From Massilia eurypsychrophila (lineage in GTDB: Bacteria > Pseudomonadota > Gammaproteobacteria > Burkholderiales > Burkholderiaceae_D), in NCBI RefSeq assembly GCF_002760655.1, contig NZ_PDOC01000004.1, positions 372,001 to 436,000 on the forward strand: 64,000 nucleotides of DNA. The letters are read 5' to 3'. Made by a program: the position numbers and the translations under genes. The notes beneath the pieces were generated by a model. That model made no database searches and was not told the origin of the DNA. It saw only the letters and a list, made by a program, of their open reading frames with translations. How positions within the stretch are numbered: position 1 is the first letter of the stretch; each line of letters begins with the position of its first letter. This document shows positions 36,949-49,632 of the stretch, in pieces.

Positions 36949-37002
36949 TTTAGACCCGCCCGCGCCCGCGGTTCCGCCGCTTCGCCCCTAGAAAGAACCA
37001 CG

Positions 37003-40767
<3,765 letters not shown>

Positions 40768-40794
40768 GAAATTAAACCACTACTCGCCTGCGGC

Positions 40795-41211
40795 TCACTG
40801 GTCCAGCGCCGCGGCAGCGCCGGCGCCTGCCACATCGCGCACGTTCTTCTGCACCGTCACGGCGGCAAACAGGCTCAATACGAACGACATCGCGTAAAAG
40901 CCTTTTTCGCTGCTGGCCATCGTCGCGTTCCACAGGCCGACCGCCAGCAGCGATGCCACCGCGATGACCGACACCCAGCACAAGCCGTAATACATGCTGG
41001 TGACAGGCGTGCCTTCCATCCGGTCGCGCACCGATTTTTGCAGCGACACCGCGGCGAACAATCCGTACATCAGCAGCGTTAGGTAATAGCCCTTTTCATT
41101 GAGCGCCATGTTGGCGTTCCACAGGCCGATCAGGTACATCAGCACGCCGACCATCAAGGCGAGCCAGGAGGCGCCGACGAAGGCGGATGACGGCGTATTT
41201 TGCATGGACAT
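40795..41211 (-). CDS. YiaA/YiaB family inner membrane protein
   Basis: A 138-residue protein with two tandem YiaAB two-helix domains. Each domain pairs hydrophobic helices around a repeated motif: IGLWNANMALNEKGYYLTLL in the first and VGLWNATMASSEKGFYAMSF in the second, each ending LQKSVRD or VQKNVRD. It is an inner-membrane protein of unknown function. The internal duplication is plain from the sequence. It is monocistronic on the minus strand, between convergent metH and the ABC-2 permease. Confidence 0.92.
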   Translation of the reverse strand: MSMQNTPSSAFVGASWLALMVGVLMYLIGLWNANMALNEKGYYLTLLMYGLFAAVSLQKSVRDRMEGTPVTSMYYGLCWVSVIAVASLLAVGLWNATMASSEKGFYAMSFVLSLFAAVTVQKNVRDVAGAGAAAALDQ

Positions 41212-41311
41212 GGTTGCTCCTCAAAGAGTGACAGCGGGAAGGAGCCATCAGCGTAGCCTCCTTCTCCCAGCAGTCCTTGCGTTTAAGCAACGAGCGAGTT
41301 GGCCGCGCCAG

Positions 41312-42613
41312 TTAGCGCTGGTCGCGCCTGAACTTGACGATGGCCAGCGTGGCGAACAGCAGCGCGAACCCCAGCTGCACGGCCATCGCCATGGCCGCGG
41401 CGTCGAGCCCCAGGCCGCGCCAGGTCATGGCATCGAGCCCGTCGACCGCCCAGCGAGTCGGCATCGCCAGCGTCACCTGCTGCACCCATTGCGGGAACAT
41501 GAACGACGGCACCCACGCGCCGCCCAGCATGACCATGATCAGCGTGGCGAAGATGGCGATGCCGCGCGCCGCTTCCGGGGTTTTGCCGAACGCCGCGATC
41601 AGCAGGCCGAAGCTGGCCGTCAGCAGCGCGAAGCACAGCGCCACCCCGACAAATCCGGCCAGGTTGGTGATGCGCACGCCAAACACCGCCACCGCCACCG
41701 CGAACATCACGCACAACAACGTGAACGAGATCAGCGCGGCCGATGTGGCGCGCGCCAGCAGCACGGTGGTCAACGTCACCGGCGCGGCCAGCAACCGGTT
41801 CCAGATGCCGCTTTGCCGCGCCAGCAGGATGCCGATGCCCATGTCGATACCGAGAAACAGCAGGAACTGCACGCCCATGCCGGCGAACGAGTGCGCATAG
41901 CCGTTGTAGCCATGCGCCAGCGTGCCGGAGCTCACTTCCTTGTCGCTGGTCGTGAACGGCATCGACAGGCCGCCTGCGGCCACCGGCTCCATGGCAGCGC
42001 CGGCGGCCGGCGTTGACTGCTCGCGCTGCTGGTATTTGTTCACGCTGCCGAGCATGTCGCGCAGCGCCACCGAATCCGGATCGGTGGCGCCGGATACGTC
42101 CAGCTGGCGCATGGTCTTGTCGGTCAATGCCTTGCCGGTTTTACCACCGAACATTTCAGCGCTGACCACTTGCATCACGTGCTGCGTCAGCATCCCCTTC
42201 ACCATTGCCAGCACCGCCTGCTGTGATGGGTCGTACAGCACCTCGATCGCCGGCTTCTGGCCGGCGCCGAACAGCGCCGAACCGGCCGCCTCGCCGAATC
42301 CCGCCGGGATCACGATCGCCGCCTTCTGCGTGCCCTTGCCGACTGCCTTGCGCGCCTGGGCGGCGTCCATCTCGGTGACGTGCAGCGTGGCGTCGGCCTT
42401 CAGCGCCGCGGCGATTTTCGCGCCCACTTCGCCGCGGTCCATCTGCACCAGGGCGACGTCGATGGCGCCGCCCTCCGCCTTGCCCGAGCCGCCGAACAGG
42501 TAGCCGAAGAAGGCTGCCATCAGGATCGGCAGCAGCAGGTTGATCAGCAGCGCGCGCCGGTCCGACAGGAACAGCAGCAGGTCTTTGCGAACCAGCGCGA
42601 GGAAAGCGGTCAT
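41312..42613 (-). CDS. ABC-2 type transporter permease
   Basis: A 433-residue permease of the ABC-2/YhgE-like kind. It has a first membrane helix at about 20-40 (LLINLLLPILMAAFFGYLFG), a long extracytoplasmic region to about 250, and then five helices in the C-terminal half, including LLFLGIDMGIGILLARQSGI and LAGFVGVALCFALLTASFGL. It starts one base after the ATPase stop, so the two form an exporter. The substrate is unknown; related systems export drugs or envelope components. Confidence 0.92.
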   Translation of the reverse strand: MTAFLALVRKDLLLFLSDRRALLINLLLPILMAAFFGYLFGGSGKAEGGAIDVALVQMDRGEVGAKIAAALKADATLHVTEMDAAQARKAVGKGTQKAAIVIPAGFGEAAGSALFGAGQKPAIEVLYDPSQQAVLAMVKGMLTQHVMQVVSAEMFGGKTGKALTDKTMRQLDVSGATDPDSVALRDMLGSVNKYQQREQSTPAAGAAMEPVAAGGLSMPFTTSDKEVSSGTLAHGYNGYAHSFAGMGVQFLLFLGIDMGIGILLARQSGIWNRLLAAPVTLTTVLLARATSAALISFTLLCVMFAVAVAVFGVRITNLAGFVGVALCFALLTASFGLLIAAFGKTPEAARGIAIFATLIMVMLGGAWVPSFMFPQWVQQVTLAMPTRWAVDGLDAMTWRGLGLDAAAMAMAVQLGFALLFATLAIVKFRRDQR

Positions 42614-42614
42614 G

Positions 42615-43556
42615 TCAGTCGCGCAGCGAGCGTCCGGTCAGGTTGAGGAAGATGTCTTCGAGCTTGGTGCGGGCGGTGGCGAAGTGCAGCGGCCGGCATC
42701 CCTGGCGCTCCAGGAAGCCCATCACGGCCAGCGCATCCTCGCCGCGCGCCAGGCCGATGTCGAGCACGCCGCCGTCGGCGTCGACCGACTTCACGCCGGC
42801 CAGCGCGCGAATGCCTTCGCACAGCGGCGGCAGCGCCGGATCGGCCAGTTCGACGCGCAGCGCCGCCTGCGCCGGCAGGCGCCGAAACAGCGCCGCCGGA
42901 CTTTCGTCGGCCAGCACCTTGCCATGGTCGATGATGACGATGTGGTCGGCCAGGCGCTCGACTTCTTCCATGTAGTGGCTGGTGTAGATCAGCGAGCGCC
43001 CCATCGCCTTGAGCTGTTCGAGCGTATCGAAGATGGCGTTACGGCTTTGCGGATCGACGCCGACGGTCGGCTCGTCGAGGATCAGCAGCTGCGGGTCGTG
43101 CATCAGCGCGGCGGCGATATTGAGCCGGCGCTTCATCCCGCCCGAAAACGTCTCCGCCTTGTCGCCGGCGCGATCAAGCAGGTTCACCAGCGCCAGCACC
43201 TCGTCGCAGCGGCGGCGCGCATCGGCGCCCTTGATGCCGTACAGCGCGGCGAACAGCTTGAGGTTTTCGCGCGCCGACAGATCCTCGTACAGCGCCAGGT
43301 CCTGCGGCACGAAGCCGATCTTGCGCTTGGCCTCGGACAGGCCCTGGACGATCTGCTGGCCGTCCAGTTCCACCGTGCCGGCGTCGGGGCGCAGCAGGCC
43401 GCAGACCATGCTGACGGTGCTCGACTTGCCGGCGCCGTTCGGCCCGATCAGGCCGACCGTCTGGCCGGCGCGCACCTGGAACGACACGTCGTCGACCGCA
43501 AGCCGCGCGCCGTACGACTTCGTCAGCTTCGATACGCTCAGCAGCACCGGGGTCAT
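42615..43556 (-). CDS. ABC transporter ATP-binding protein
   Basis: A 313-residue ATPase with Walker [17 protein letters not shown], signature ETFSGGMKRRLNIAAAL, Walker B LLILDEPTVGVDP and the switch histidine in YTSHYMEEVE. The C-terminal 90 residues form the accessory domain common in drug-export ATPases (DrrA/NodI-like). It is paired with the downstream ABC-2 permease and lies 15 bases after the EAL/HDOD gene, so all three may be co-transcribed. Confidence 0.94.
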   Translation of the reverse strand: MTPVLLSVSKLTKSYGARLAVDDVSFQVRAGQTVGLIGPNGAGKSSTVSMVCGLLRPDAGTVELDGQQIVQGLSEAKRKIGFVPQDLALYEDLSARENLKLFAALYGIKGADARRRCDEVLALVNLLDRAGDKAETFSGGMKRRLNIAAALMHDPQLLILDEPTVGVDPQSRNAIFDTLEQLKAMGRSLIYTSHYMEEVERLADHIVIIDHGKVLADESPAALFRRLPAQAALRVELADPALPPLCEGIRALAGVKSVDADGGVLDIGLARGEDALAVMGFLERQGCRPLHFATARTKLEDIFLNLTGRSLRD

Positions 43557-43571
43557 CGTGGTCGGCCGGCG

Positions 43572-44849
43572 TTACAGCGCGTAGCGAACCACCGAGTCGC
43601 TCCATGAGAAGGCGGCCACTTCGAACTGCACCAGTTCGTCGCTGGAGATGGCCAGCTGCTTGAGCGCCGGCATCACCATGTCTTCCGAGCCGTCCATCTG
43701 CTCGATCGATTCGGCCAGGCGCAGCAATTCGCCGAAGAACCCGGTGCGGTGCGTCAGCGCCCCCGACACTTCGTCGCTGACCGGGATCTGGACCACGATC
43801 TCGGACATCGGGATGCCGAACAGCGCATCCATCAGCGACATGATGCCGACCGTGAAAGCGATGTCGGCGACGTTGCGCTGGCTCGGGCGCAGGCGCTTGG
43901 CCAGCAGTTCGAGCAGGCGCCCGCGCGTGGTGGCGAGCATCAGCAGCGGCGAGGCGCTGTGGCCGCGCTGGGCCGGATCGGCGTACAGCAAAATCTGCAG
44001 CCAGCGCTGCAGCTGGCGCCGGCCCAGCACGATCAGCGCCTGGCTGACCGAGTCGATTCTCTGGCGCATGCCGACGGCCGGCGTGTTCACCAGCCGCAGC
44101 AAATTTAACGCCAGCGTGACGTCGCGCTTGACCGCGCGCTCGATCTCGATGTTTTCGGCGTCCGACGTCACCAGCTTCATCAGCTCCATGACGGCCAGCT
44201 GCGACGGCGTCAGCTTGCGCCCTCTGATCACCGCCGGCTGCGCAAAATAGAAGCCCTGGAAGTAGTCGAAGCCGAGCGTGCGGCATTCGTCGTGCTGTAC
44301 GCTCGACTCGACCCGTTCGGCGATCAGCTTCTTGTTGTCGCGCTTGAGGACCGGCGCCATCGCCAGCAGCTTCGAGGCCGGAATGCCGCGCATGTCGAAC
44401 TTGACGAAGTCGATCATCGGCAGCAGCCGTTCGACGTTGGGCGTGATGTCGCTGACGCCATTCAAGGCGAAGCGGAAACCATGGCCGGCCAGTTCCGCCA
44501 TCCGCGCCAGCAGCGGCGCCGTCGCCTCGACCGACTGGTGCACTTCGAGCACCATCTTCTCGCGCGGCAGGAACACGAAGATGTCGCTCATGATGACGGC
44601 GGCGTCGACGTTGAGGAAACCTTGCGCGTCGCCGATCGCCTTGTCGAGGCCAAGCTGGCCGGCGTGGGCGATCACCGCCGCGGTGGCGGACAGCCCGTTA
44701 TCGAAATCGGCCGCGCCGGCCGGTGCATTACGAAACAGCAGCTCGTAGCCGAACAGCGCCTGGTTGCGGTCGAGGATGGGCTGGCGCCCCAGGTAGAAAT
44801 CGCGTACGCCAAAGTCTTTCAGCGCGGCTTGCGGGGCGGTGTCGTTCAT
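43572..44849 (-). CDS. EAL/HDOD domain signalling protein
   Basis: A 425-residue regulator of the YuxH-like type. The N-terminal EAL-like part (residues 15-210) begins FYLGRQPILDRNQALFGYEL but lacks the EAL triad and metal ligands, so it should not hydrolyse c-di-GMP. The C-terminal HDOD domain (about 215-410) contains IERAVKRDVTLALNLLRLVN and ARMRQRIDSVSQALIVLG-like sequence (here VGMRQRIDSVSQALIVLGRR). Such proteins are usually scaffolds in motility or stress signalling. No partner is evident apart from the ABC exporter directly downstream. Confidence 0.92.
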   Translation of the reverse strand: MNDTAPQAALKDFGVRDFYLGRQPILDRNQALFGYELLFRNAPAGAADFDNGLSATAAVIAHAGQLGLDKAIGDAQGFLNVDAAVIMSDIFVFLPREKMVLEVHQSVEATAPLLARMAELAGHGFRFALNGVSDITPNVERLLPMIDFVKFDMRGIPASKLLAMAPVLKRDNKKLIAERVESSVQHDECRTLGFDYFQGFYFAQPAVIRGRKLTPSQLAVMELMKLVTSDAENIEIERAVKRDVTLALNLLRLVNTPAVGMRQRIDSVSQALIVLGRRQLQRWLQILLYADPAQRGHSASPLLMLATTRGRLLELLAKRLRPSQRNVADIAFTVGIMSLMDALFGIPMSEIVVQIPVSDEVSGALTHRTGFFGELLRLAESIEQMDGSEDMVMPALKQLAISSDELVQFEVAAFSWSDSVVRYAL

Positions 44850-44948
44850 CGCTAGGTAGTTCCGGGGACGGGAGAATGTCCGTACTGTACCGCATTCTCT
44901 TGCATCAGTGAACTTTTTGTCATCAGCCGGCGGCTTGCCGGCGTGACA

Positions 44949-45716
44949 TCACGGCAACGGCGTACCGTCGACGAACACTTTCATTTCCCCAGGCAGAAAT
45001 TCGGTCCAGCGCTCGTTGGTCGTCAACGGCTCGGTGACGATCACCGCCACCCGGTCTTCCGGCGTCGTCACTTGCGAAAAATCGACGCTGACGTCTTCGT
45101 CCGACAGCTGCGCGGTGGCGAACGGGTACTCGCGCACCACGTAGCACAGCCTGGTCGAGCAGTGAGCGAACAGCGCCGCGCCGTCCGACAGCATCATGTT
45201 GAAGGTGCCGTGCGCGGCGATCGAGCGGGCCAGCTCGCCGACCGCCTCGCGCAGCTCGGCCAGCGGCGGCGCGTTGTCGCCAAAGCGCTCGCGCAATTGC
45301 TGCAGCAGGTAGCAAAATGCCAGCTCGCTGTCGGTGCAGCCGACCGGCCGGAAGGCGCCGTTCAGCACCGGCGCGAACTCCTTCAGGTCGCCGTTGTGGG
45401 CGAACACCCAGTAGCGGCCCCACAGTTCGCGCACGAACGGATGGCAGTTCTCCAGCGCCACCTTGCCCTGCGTGGCCTTGCGGATGTGCGCGATGACATT
45501 GCGCGACTTGATCGGGTAGCTTTTGATGAGGGCGGCGACGGGCGAGGCGATGGCGGCCTGGTGGTCGACGAACAGGCGCACGCCGGCGCCTTCGAAAAAC
45601 GCGATGCCCCAGCCGTCATGGTGGGTATCGGTGTGGCCGCCACGCATGGCGAAGCCGGTAAAGCTGAAAACGATGTCCGTGGGGACGTTGCAGTTCATTC
45701 CGAGGAGTTGGCACAT
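44949..45716 (-). CDS. Class II glutamine amidotransferase (YafJ-like)
   Basis: A 255-residue N-terminal-nucleophile amidotransferase. Cys2 (MCQLLGMNCNVPTD) would be the catalytic residue after Met removal. GGHTDTHHDGWGIAFFEG, HIRKATQGKVALENCHPF and VFAHNGDLKEF are the conserved glutaminase elements. It stands alone with no synthase domain, like YafJ, so the ammonia acceptor is unknown. A repeat-derived hairpin lies 10-44 bases before the start codon and no clear Shine-Dalgarno is seen. Confidence 0.93.
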   Translation of the reverse strand: MCQLLGMNCNVPTDIVFSFTGFAMRGGHTDTHHDGWGIAFFEGAGVRLFVDHQAAIASPVAALIKSYPIKSRNVIAHIRKATQGKVALENCHPFVRELWGRYWVFAHNGDLKEFAPVLNGAFRPVGCTDSELAFCYLLQQLRERFGDNAPPLAELREAVGELARSIAAHGTFNMMLSDGAALFAHCSTRLCYVVREYPFATAQLSDEDVSVDFSQVTTPEDRVAVIVTEPLTTNERWTEFLPGEMKVFVDGTPLP

Positions 45717-45725
45717 GGTGTTGAG

Positions 45726-45760
45726 CTTGGGTCTGACCCGCTGTATGGGTCAGACCCAGG
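45726..45760. repeat. Family A-like short palindrome, copy A5
   Basis: CTTGGGTCTGACCC (45726-45739) and GGGTCAGACCCAGG (45747-45760) pair over 13 of 14 positions around a 7-base loop. The core GGGTCAGACCC is that of the family A repeats, but the longer arms are absent. It lies in the 80-base gap between the DUF3567 gene and the amidotransferase start. Confidence 0.78.
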
Positions 45761-45796
45761 TGTGCCAGTATGCACCAATCGGCGCGGCAATAACAA

Positions 45797-46054
45797 TCAG
45801 TGCAGCAGCACTGGCTGGCTCATCAGCGAATCGTAGGAGCCGAGAAAGTCGTCGATCTCTTCCATCGTCGGTTCGCTGGCGATCAGGTTATTGACGTCGC
45901 GCCGGAACGACTGTGCCAGTTTGCCGCCAATAAACGCTTCGCGCCGGCCGGATTTGTCGACGATCTCGTAGCCGCCGAAACGCAGCGCCTCGAGGTTGTG
46001 GTCGACGCCGAACTCGACGACGCTGTACTGCTCGCTGTTGTAGATCATGTTCAT
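45797..46054 (-). CDS. DUF3567 family protein
   Basis: An 85-residue protein matching DUF3567, a small family largely confined to betaproteobacteria and without known function. It starts MNMIYNSEQYSVVEFGVD and contains EIVDKSGRREAFIGG and EPTMEEIDDFLGSYDSLM. It has no signal or membrane segment. AGAGGACCCACC just upstream of the ATG is a good ribosome-binding site. Confidence 0.9.
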   Translation of the reverse strand: MNMIYNSEQYSVVEFGVDHNLEALRFGGYEIVDKSGRREAFIGGKLAQSFRRDVNNLIASEPTMEEIDDFLGSYDSLMSQPVLLH

Positions 46055-46136
46055 GGTGGGTCCTCTCGATCAGACGGTTTCGCAGGCTGACTTGCCGCTC
46101 CGCCTCATCTCTGAGGTGGGGCTGGCCGGCGTGAAT

Positions 46137-46523
46137 TCAAGAGTGCAGGTCCGGCGTCAGTTCCAACAGCTGATCGTATGGCGGCTGCCGCAGCCACGAT
46201 CTCAACTGATCAAGGTGCTCCGTTGTTGCCAGCCCGATATACAGTCGTTCGGGGCGCCGCCGCAGGAGACGATTTAATGTTACACGTAAAACGAGATTGC
46301 CGGTGCAGCACAGGCAACCGGGCGCTATGCGCTCGATCAGCAGTGTGGGAGATGGGATCAGGATGGTTTGCCCGTCGGGCAAGCCTTCGAGCAGCACCGC
46401 GCGGCAGGCGCCGCTAGGTGAGTCCGCCGGCAGCTGCGCCGCGATCAAGCGTTCGCGCGCGCCGGCGGTGGCGCCCGTGACCAGGGTGGTGATGGTGCCC
46501 GGCAGCGGGGAGATGCTGCTCAC
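46137..46523 (-). CDS. Miniature CobW/COG0523-like protein with degenerate P-loop
   Basis: A 128-residue protein that starts at GTG 46523, overlapping the stop of the response regulator gene (GTGA), so it is translationally coupled. It resembles a shortened COG0523 GTPase. ITTLVTGATAGARERLIA (11-28) sits where Walker A should be but lacks the GKT. PGCLCCTGNLVLRVTLNRLL (68-87) carries the GCxCC metal-site motif. RRRPERLYIGLA follows, as in CobW proteins. Full-length relatives have over 300 residues with a C-terminal domain that is missing here. GTP hydrolysis is unlikely; metal binding by the CxCC is plausible. Confidence 0.75.
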   Translation of the reverse strand: MSSISPLPGTITTLVTGATAGARERLIAAQLPADSPSGACRAVLLEGLPDGQTILIPSPTLLIERIAPGCLCCTGNLVLRVTLNRLLRRRPERLYIGLATTEHLDQLRSWLRQPPYDQLLELTPDLHS

Positions 46524-47242
46524 CCCCCCTTTTTGGCCAGCTTGCCCGGCTCGACGCCAAGCTGCTTGAGCTTGCGGTACAGGTGGGTGCGCTCGAGGCC
46601 CGTCTTTTCGGCCACCCGCGTCATCGAGCCGCCTTCGCGGCCGAGATGGTGTTCGAAATACATCCGCTCGAAAGCGTCGCGCGCCTCGCGCAGCGGCAGG
46701 TCGAACGACAGGTTGTAGCCCTGCGGCTCGCCGTTCGGCACGGCGCCCATGCGCGGCGCGATCGACGCCGACTGCAGCGACTGCGAAGCGAACATCGCCG
46801 ACGCTGCCGACACGTTTTCTTCCGGCTGCGGCGCCATCATCGGGCGCGCCGCGGCGACCGGCGCGCGCACCGTTTCCTGCGCCCGCGTCAGGCCCTGCTG
46901 CACCGCCTTCAGCAGTTTTTGCAGGGCGATCGGCTTTTCGAGGAAATTGAGCGCGCCGATGCGGGTCGCTTCGACCGCGGTGTCGATGGTGGCGTGGCCC
47001 GACATCATGATGACCGGCATCGTCAGCAGGCCGTCGCGCTGCCATTCCTTCAGCAATGTGACGCCATCGGTGTCGGGCATCCAGATATCGAGCAGCACCA
47101 GGTCCGGCGCGCCGGCGGCGCGCGCGTCGCGTGCCTGCTGCGCGTTTTCGGCCAACTGGATCGCGTGGCCTTCATCGCCCAGGATCTCCGAGAGTAGCTC
47201 GCGGATGCCCATTTCATCATCAACTACGAGAATGTTTGCCAT
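46520..47242 (-). CDS. NtrX-like response regulator lacking the AAA+ domain
   Basis: A 240-residue regulator. The receiver domain (1-120) has MANILVVDDEMGIRELLSEI, phospho-acceptor Asp52 in LVLLDIWMPD, MSGHAT and the Lys of NFLEKPI. A linker of about 70 residues rich in Ala, Pro and Met follows, then FDLPLREARDAFERMYFEHH and a Fis-type helix-turn-helix (GSMTRVAEKTGLERTHLYRK). Classical NtrX has a sigma54 AAA+ module between these parts; it is absent here, so activation must be sigma54-independent. The sensor NtrY is encoded 101 bases upstream. Confidence 0.93.
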   Translation of the reverse strand: MANILVVDDEMGIRELLSEILGDEGHAIQLAENAQQARDARAAGAPDLVLLDIWMPDTDGVTLLKEWQRDGLLTMPVIMMSGHATIDTAVEATRIGALNFLEKPIALQKLLKAVQQGLTRAQETVRAPVAAARPMMAPQPEENVSAASAMFASQSLQSASIAPRMGAVPNGEPQGYNLSFDLPLREARDAFERMYFEHHLGREGGSMTRVAEKTGLERTHLYRKLKQLGVEPGKLAKKGG

Positions 47243-47343
47243 CTGTGTTTATGCTTTCTCTGATATCACCCGCTGACAAGAGCGTCACGCGCGTCTAACG
47301 CCCACTCTGTATTCTAAGCGTGATTGTATGATTGAACCGGACG

Positions 47344-49632
47344 TTACGCCAAATTTGCAGCCTCAGGCGCTAACTTTAACAGCAAAATCAGGACCGACGC
47401 GCCTGTTCCGTCCTGGCGGTTCTGGATATCGATGCGGCCACCGTGTTCGTCGACGATTTTCTTGACCATCGGCAGCCCCAGTCCGGTGCCGCGCGCCTTC
47501 GACGTGACGTACGGTTCGAACGCGCGCGACAGGATGCGCGGGGCGAATCCCGGACCGTTGTCGACGATTGCCAGGCGCACCGCGGTGCCCTCGCCGCCGA
47601 CCGCGTTCTGGTAGTGGATCGCCTCGGTGGTGACGTCGATGCGGGCCGGCTCCATGCCCTCGGCGCGCTCGGTCAACGCGTCCTGCGCATTGGCCAGCAG
47701 GTTGTGGATCACCTGGCGCAGCTGGGTGGCGTCGCCCATCACCGCCGGCAGCGTCGGCGCCAGCGCCGCGTGGATGATGTCGGAGTCGTCGCCGGCCAGG
47801 TACAGGTCGAGGATCTCGCGGATCAGGCTATTGAGGTCGAGCGGCTGCAGCACCGCCGGCGGCGCCTTGGCGTAGTCGCGGAAGTCGTCGACCATGCGCT
47901 TCATGGCGTCGACCTGGTTGACGATGGTGCTGGTGCTGCGGTTAAGCAGCGCCACGTCTTCCGGCGACAGCTTCGCCTCGAGCTTCATCTGCAGCCGCTC
48001 GGCCGACAGCTGGATCGGCGTGAGCGGGTTCTTGATTTCGTGTGCCAGCCGGCGCGCCACCTCGCCCCAGGCCACCGAACGCTGCGCCGAGATCACGTCG
48101 GAGATATCGTCGAACACGACGATGTAGCCGCTGCCGACACCGACCGGCAGGCGCGAGCCGCGCGCCAGCAAGGTGATGTCGTGGTCGTCGCTGGTGCCGA
48201 CGCGGCGCGGGATTTCGATCTCCTGCTGCCAGTGGGTGCGCTGGCGCGCGCTGCCGGCGGCGCTCTGCGCGCTCTGGGTCGAGAAAGCGCGGGTGACGGC
48301 GCCGGCGAACACCTCGAGCCCCTCGATCTCGGCCAGCGCGCGGCCGACATGGCCGCTGACGTCGTTGAGCAGGATGCGGTCGACCGCGTCGTTCGAATTG
48401 ACGACATTGAAATCGGCGTCGAGCACGATCACGCCGGCCGACATGTTGCCCAGCACGGACTCGAGGTGGGCCTTGGCGCTTTGCAGCGCCGCCCGGTTGC
48501 GCTCGACGGCGCTGCGCGCCTCGAACAGCTGGCCCGTCATGGTGTTGAACGACTGCGTCAACGTGCCCAGTTCGTCGGTGGTGGTGACGATCGGGCGCGG
48601 CGACAGGTCGCCCTCGGCCACCGCGCGCGTGCCTTCGGCCAGCACCAGCAGCGGCTGCGCCAGGTTCGACGCGATCAGGAAGGCGCTGGCGACGGCGCCA
48701 AAAATGGCCAGCAACAGGGTCAACGTCAATGTCTCTATGTACATCTTGCGCAGGCCGCTGCGGGCCACGAAGCGCAGCCTGTATTCGTTCAGCGCCGCGT
48801 GCAGCACCTCGGCGTTGGTGGCCAGGTTGACCGGCACCGACTGCACCAGCTGCAGGTAGCGCGGCGCCGCGCCCGGCGGCTCCGGCACCGCCATCACCAC
48901 CCGCAGGCGCAGGCCGGTGGCCGCATCGAGCGCGTTGGACGGCGCGCCGCTGGTGCTGTCCTGGGCATCCGGACCGACGCCGCTTTCGGACTGGGTGTAC
49001 CCGCCCGGCATGGCGGCCGTTTTCAGCATCGACGGCGTCGGCAGGTCGGCCGCCAGGTTGGCCAGCTTGTCTTCCGAGGCGGCGGCGACCAGTTTGCCGT
49101 CGGCGTCGACCACCATCGCGCTGACCACGCCGTCCTGCTCGGCGACGATGCGGCTCAGGATCGCTTGGGTCTCGCGCTGCTGCTGACCGGCCAGCGTCGC
49201 CGTCGACACCGTGGCCGAGGCGCCCAGTTCCGTCAGCGACTGGTCCAGCGCGGCGCGGCCCAGGTTCAGGCCGGACTGCAGCGCCGCCTCGATCTTGACG
49301 TCGAACCAGGAGTCGATCGAATGCGACACGAAGCGCACCGACACCAGGAAGATCACCAGCCCAGGCAGGATGCCGATGCCGGCAAACAGCAACACCAGGC
49401 GCGCCATCAGGCGCGAGCCGAATTTGCCGCTCTTGTAGCGTACGTACAGGCGCGCCAGCGCCACCACCACGAAGATCAGCAGGCCGGCGGCAACCGCCGC
49501 GTTCAGTCCCAGCAGCCAGGAATAGTAGCGGTCGAAGAAGGTGGAATTGTCGGACGCCGAGGCGAGCACGAACAGCAGGATGCTGACGATCGCACCGGCC
49601 ACAATCACCCCGTACTTCAAGGCCGGCTTCAC
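47344..49632 (-). CDS. NtrY-like sensor histidine kinase
   Basis: A 762-residue membrane kinase. Three N-terminal helices lie between residues 5 and 105 (VIVAGAIVSILLFVLASASD and the pair around LLIFVVVALARLYV and LVLLFAGIGILPGLVIFLVS). A periplasmic region follows, then a fourth helix (LTLLLAIFGAVASAFLIASN), a HAMP domain, a PAS domain (HLESVLGNMSAGVIVLDADF), the phospho-acceptor His531 in RRLAHEIKNPLTPIQLSAER, and the ATPase boxes DNGPGFAPRI and GTGLGLPMVKKIVDEHGG. It is immediately after DUF4390 (no gap) and before its regulator. Confidence 0.96.
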   Translation of the reverse strand: MKPALKYGVIVAGAIVSILLFVLASASDNSTFFDRYYSWLLGLNAAVAAGLLIFVVVALARLYVRYKSGKFGSRLMARLVLLFAGIGILPGLVIFLVSVRFVSHSIDSWFDVKIEAALQSGLNLGRAALDQSLTELGASATVSTATLAGQQQRETQAILSRIVAEQDGVVSAMVVDADGKLVAAASEDKLANLAADLPTPSMLKTAAMPGGYTQSESGVGPDAQDSTSGAPSNALDAATGLRLRVVMAVPEPPGAAPRYLQLVQSVPVNLATNAEVLHAALNEYRLRFVARSGLRKMYIETLTLTLLLAIFGAVASAFLIASNLAQPLLVLAEGTRAVAEGDLSPRPIVTTTDELGTLTQSFNTMTGQLFEARSAVERNRAALQSAKAHLESVLGNMSAGVIVLDADFNVVNSNDAVDRILLNDVSGHVGRALAEIEGLEVFAGAVTRAFSTQSAQSAAGSARQRTHWQQEIEIPRRVGTSDDHDITLLARGSRLPVGVGSGYIVVFDDISDVISAQRSVAWGEVARRLAHEIKNPLTPIQLSAERLQMKLEAKLSPEDVALLNRSTSTIVNQVDAMKRMVDDFRDYAKAPPAVLQPLDLNSLIREILDLYLAGDDSDIIHAALAPTLPAVMGDATQLRQVIHNLLANAQDALTERAEGMEPARIDVTTEAIHYQNAVGGEGTAVRLAIVDNGPGFAPRILSRAFEPYVTSKARGTGLGLPMVKKIVDEHGGRIDIQNRQDGTGASVLILLLKLAPEAANLA

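Noticed and set aside
36731-37002. Cobalamin or SAH riboswitch upstream of metH
   Set aside because: I could not find the conserved box sequences of either; the region is AT-rich with repeat sites instead. A covariance search would settle it.
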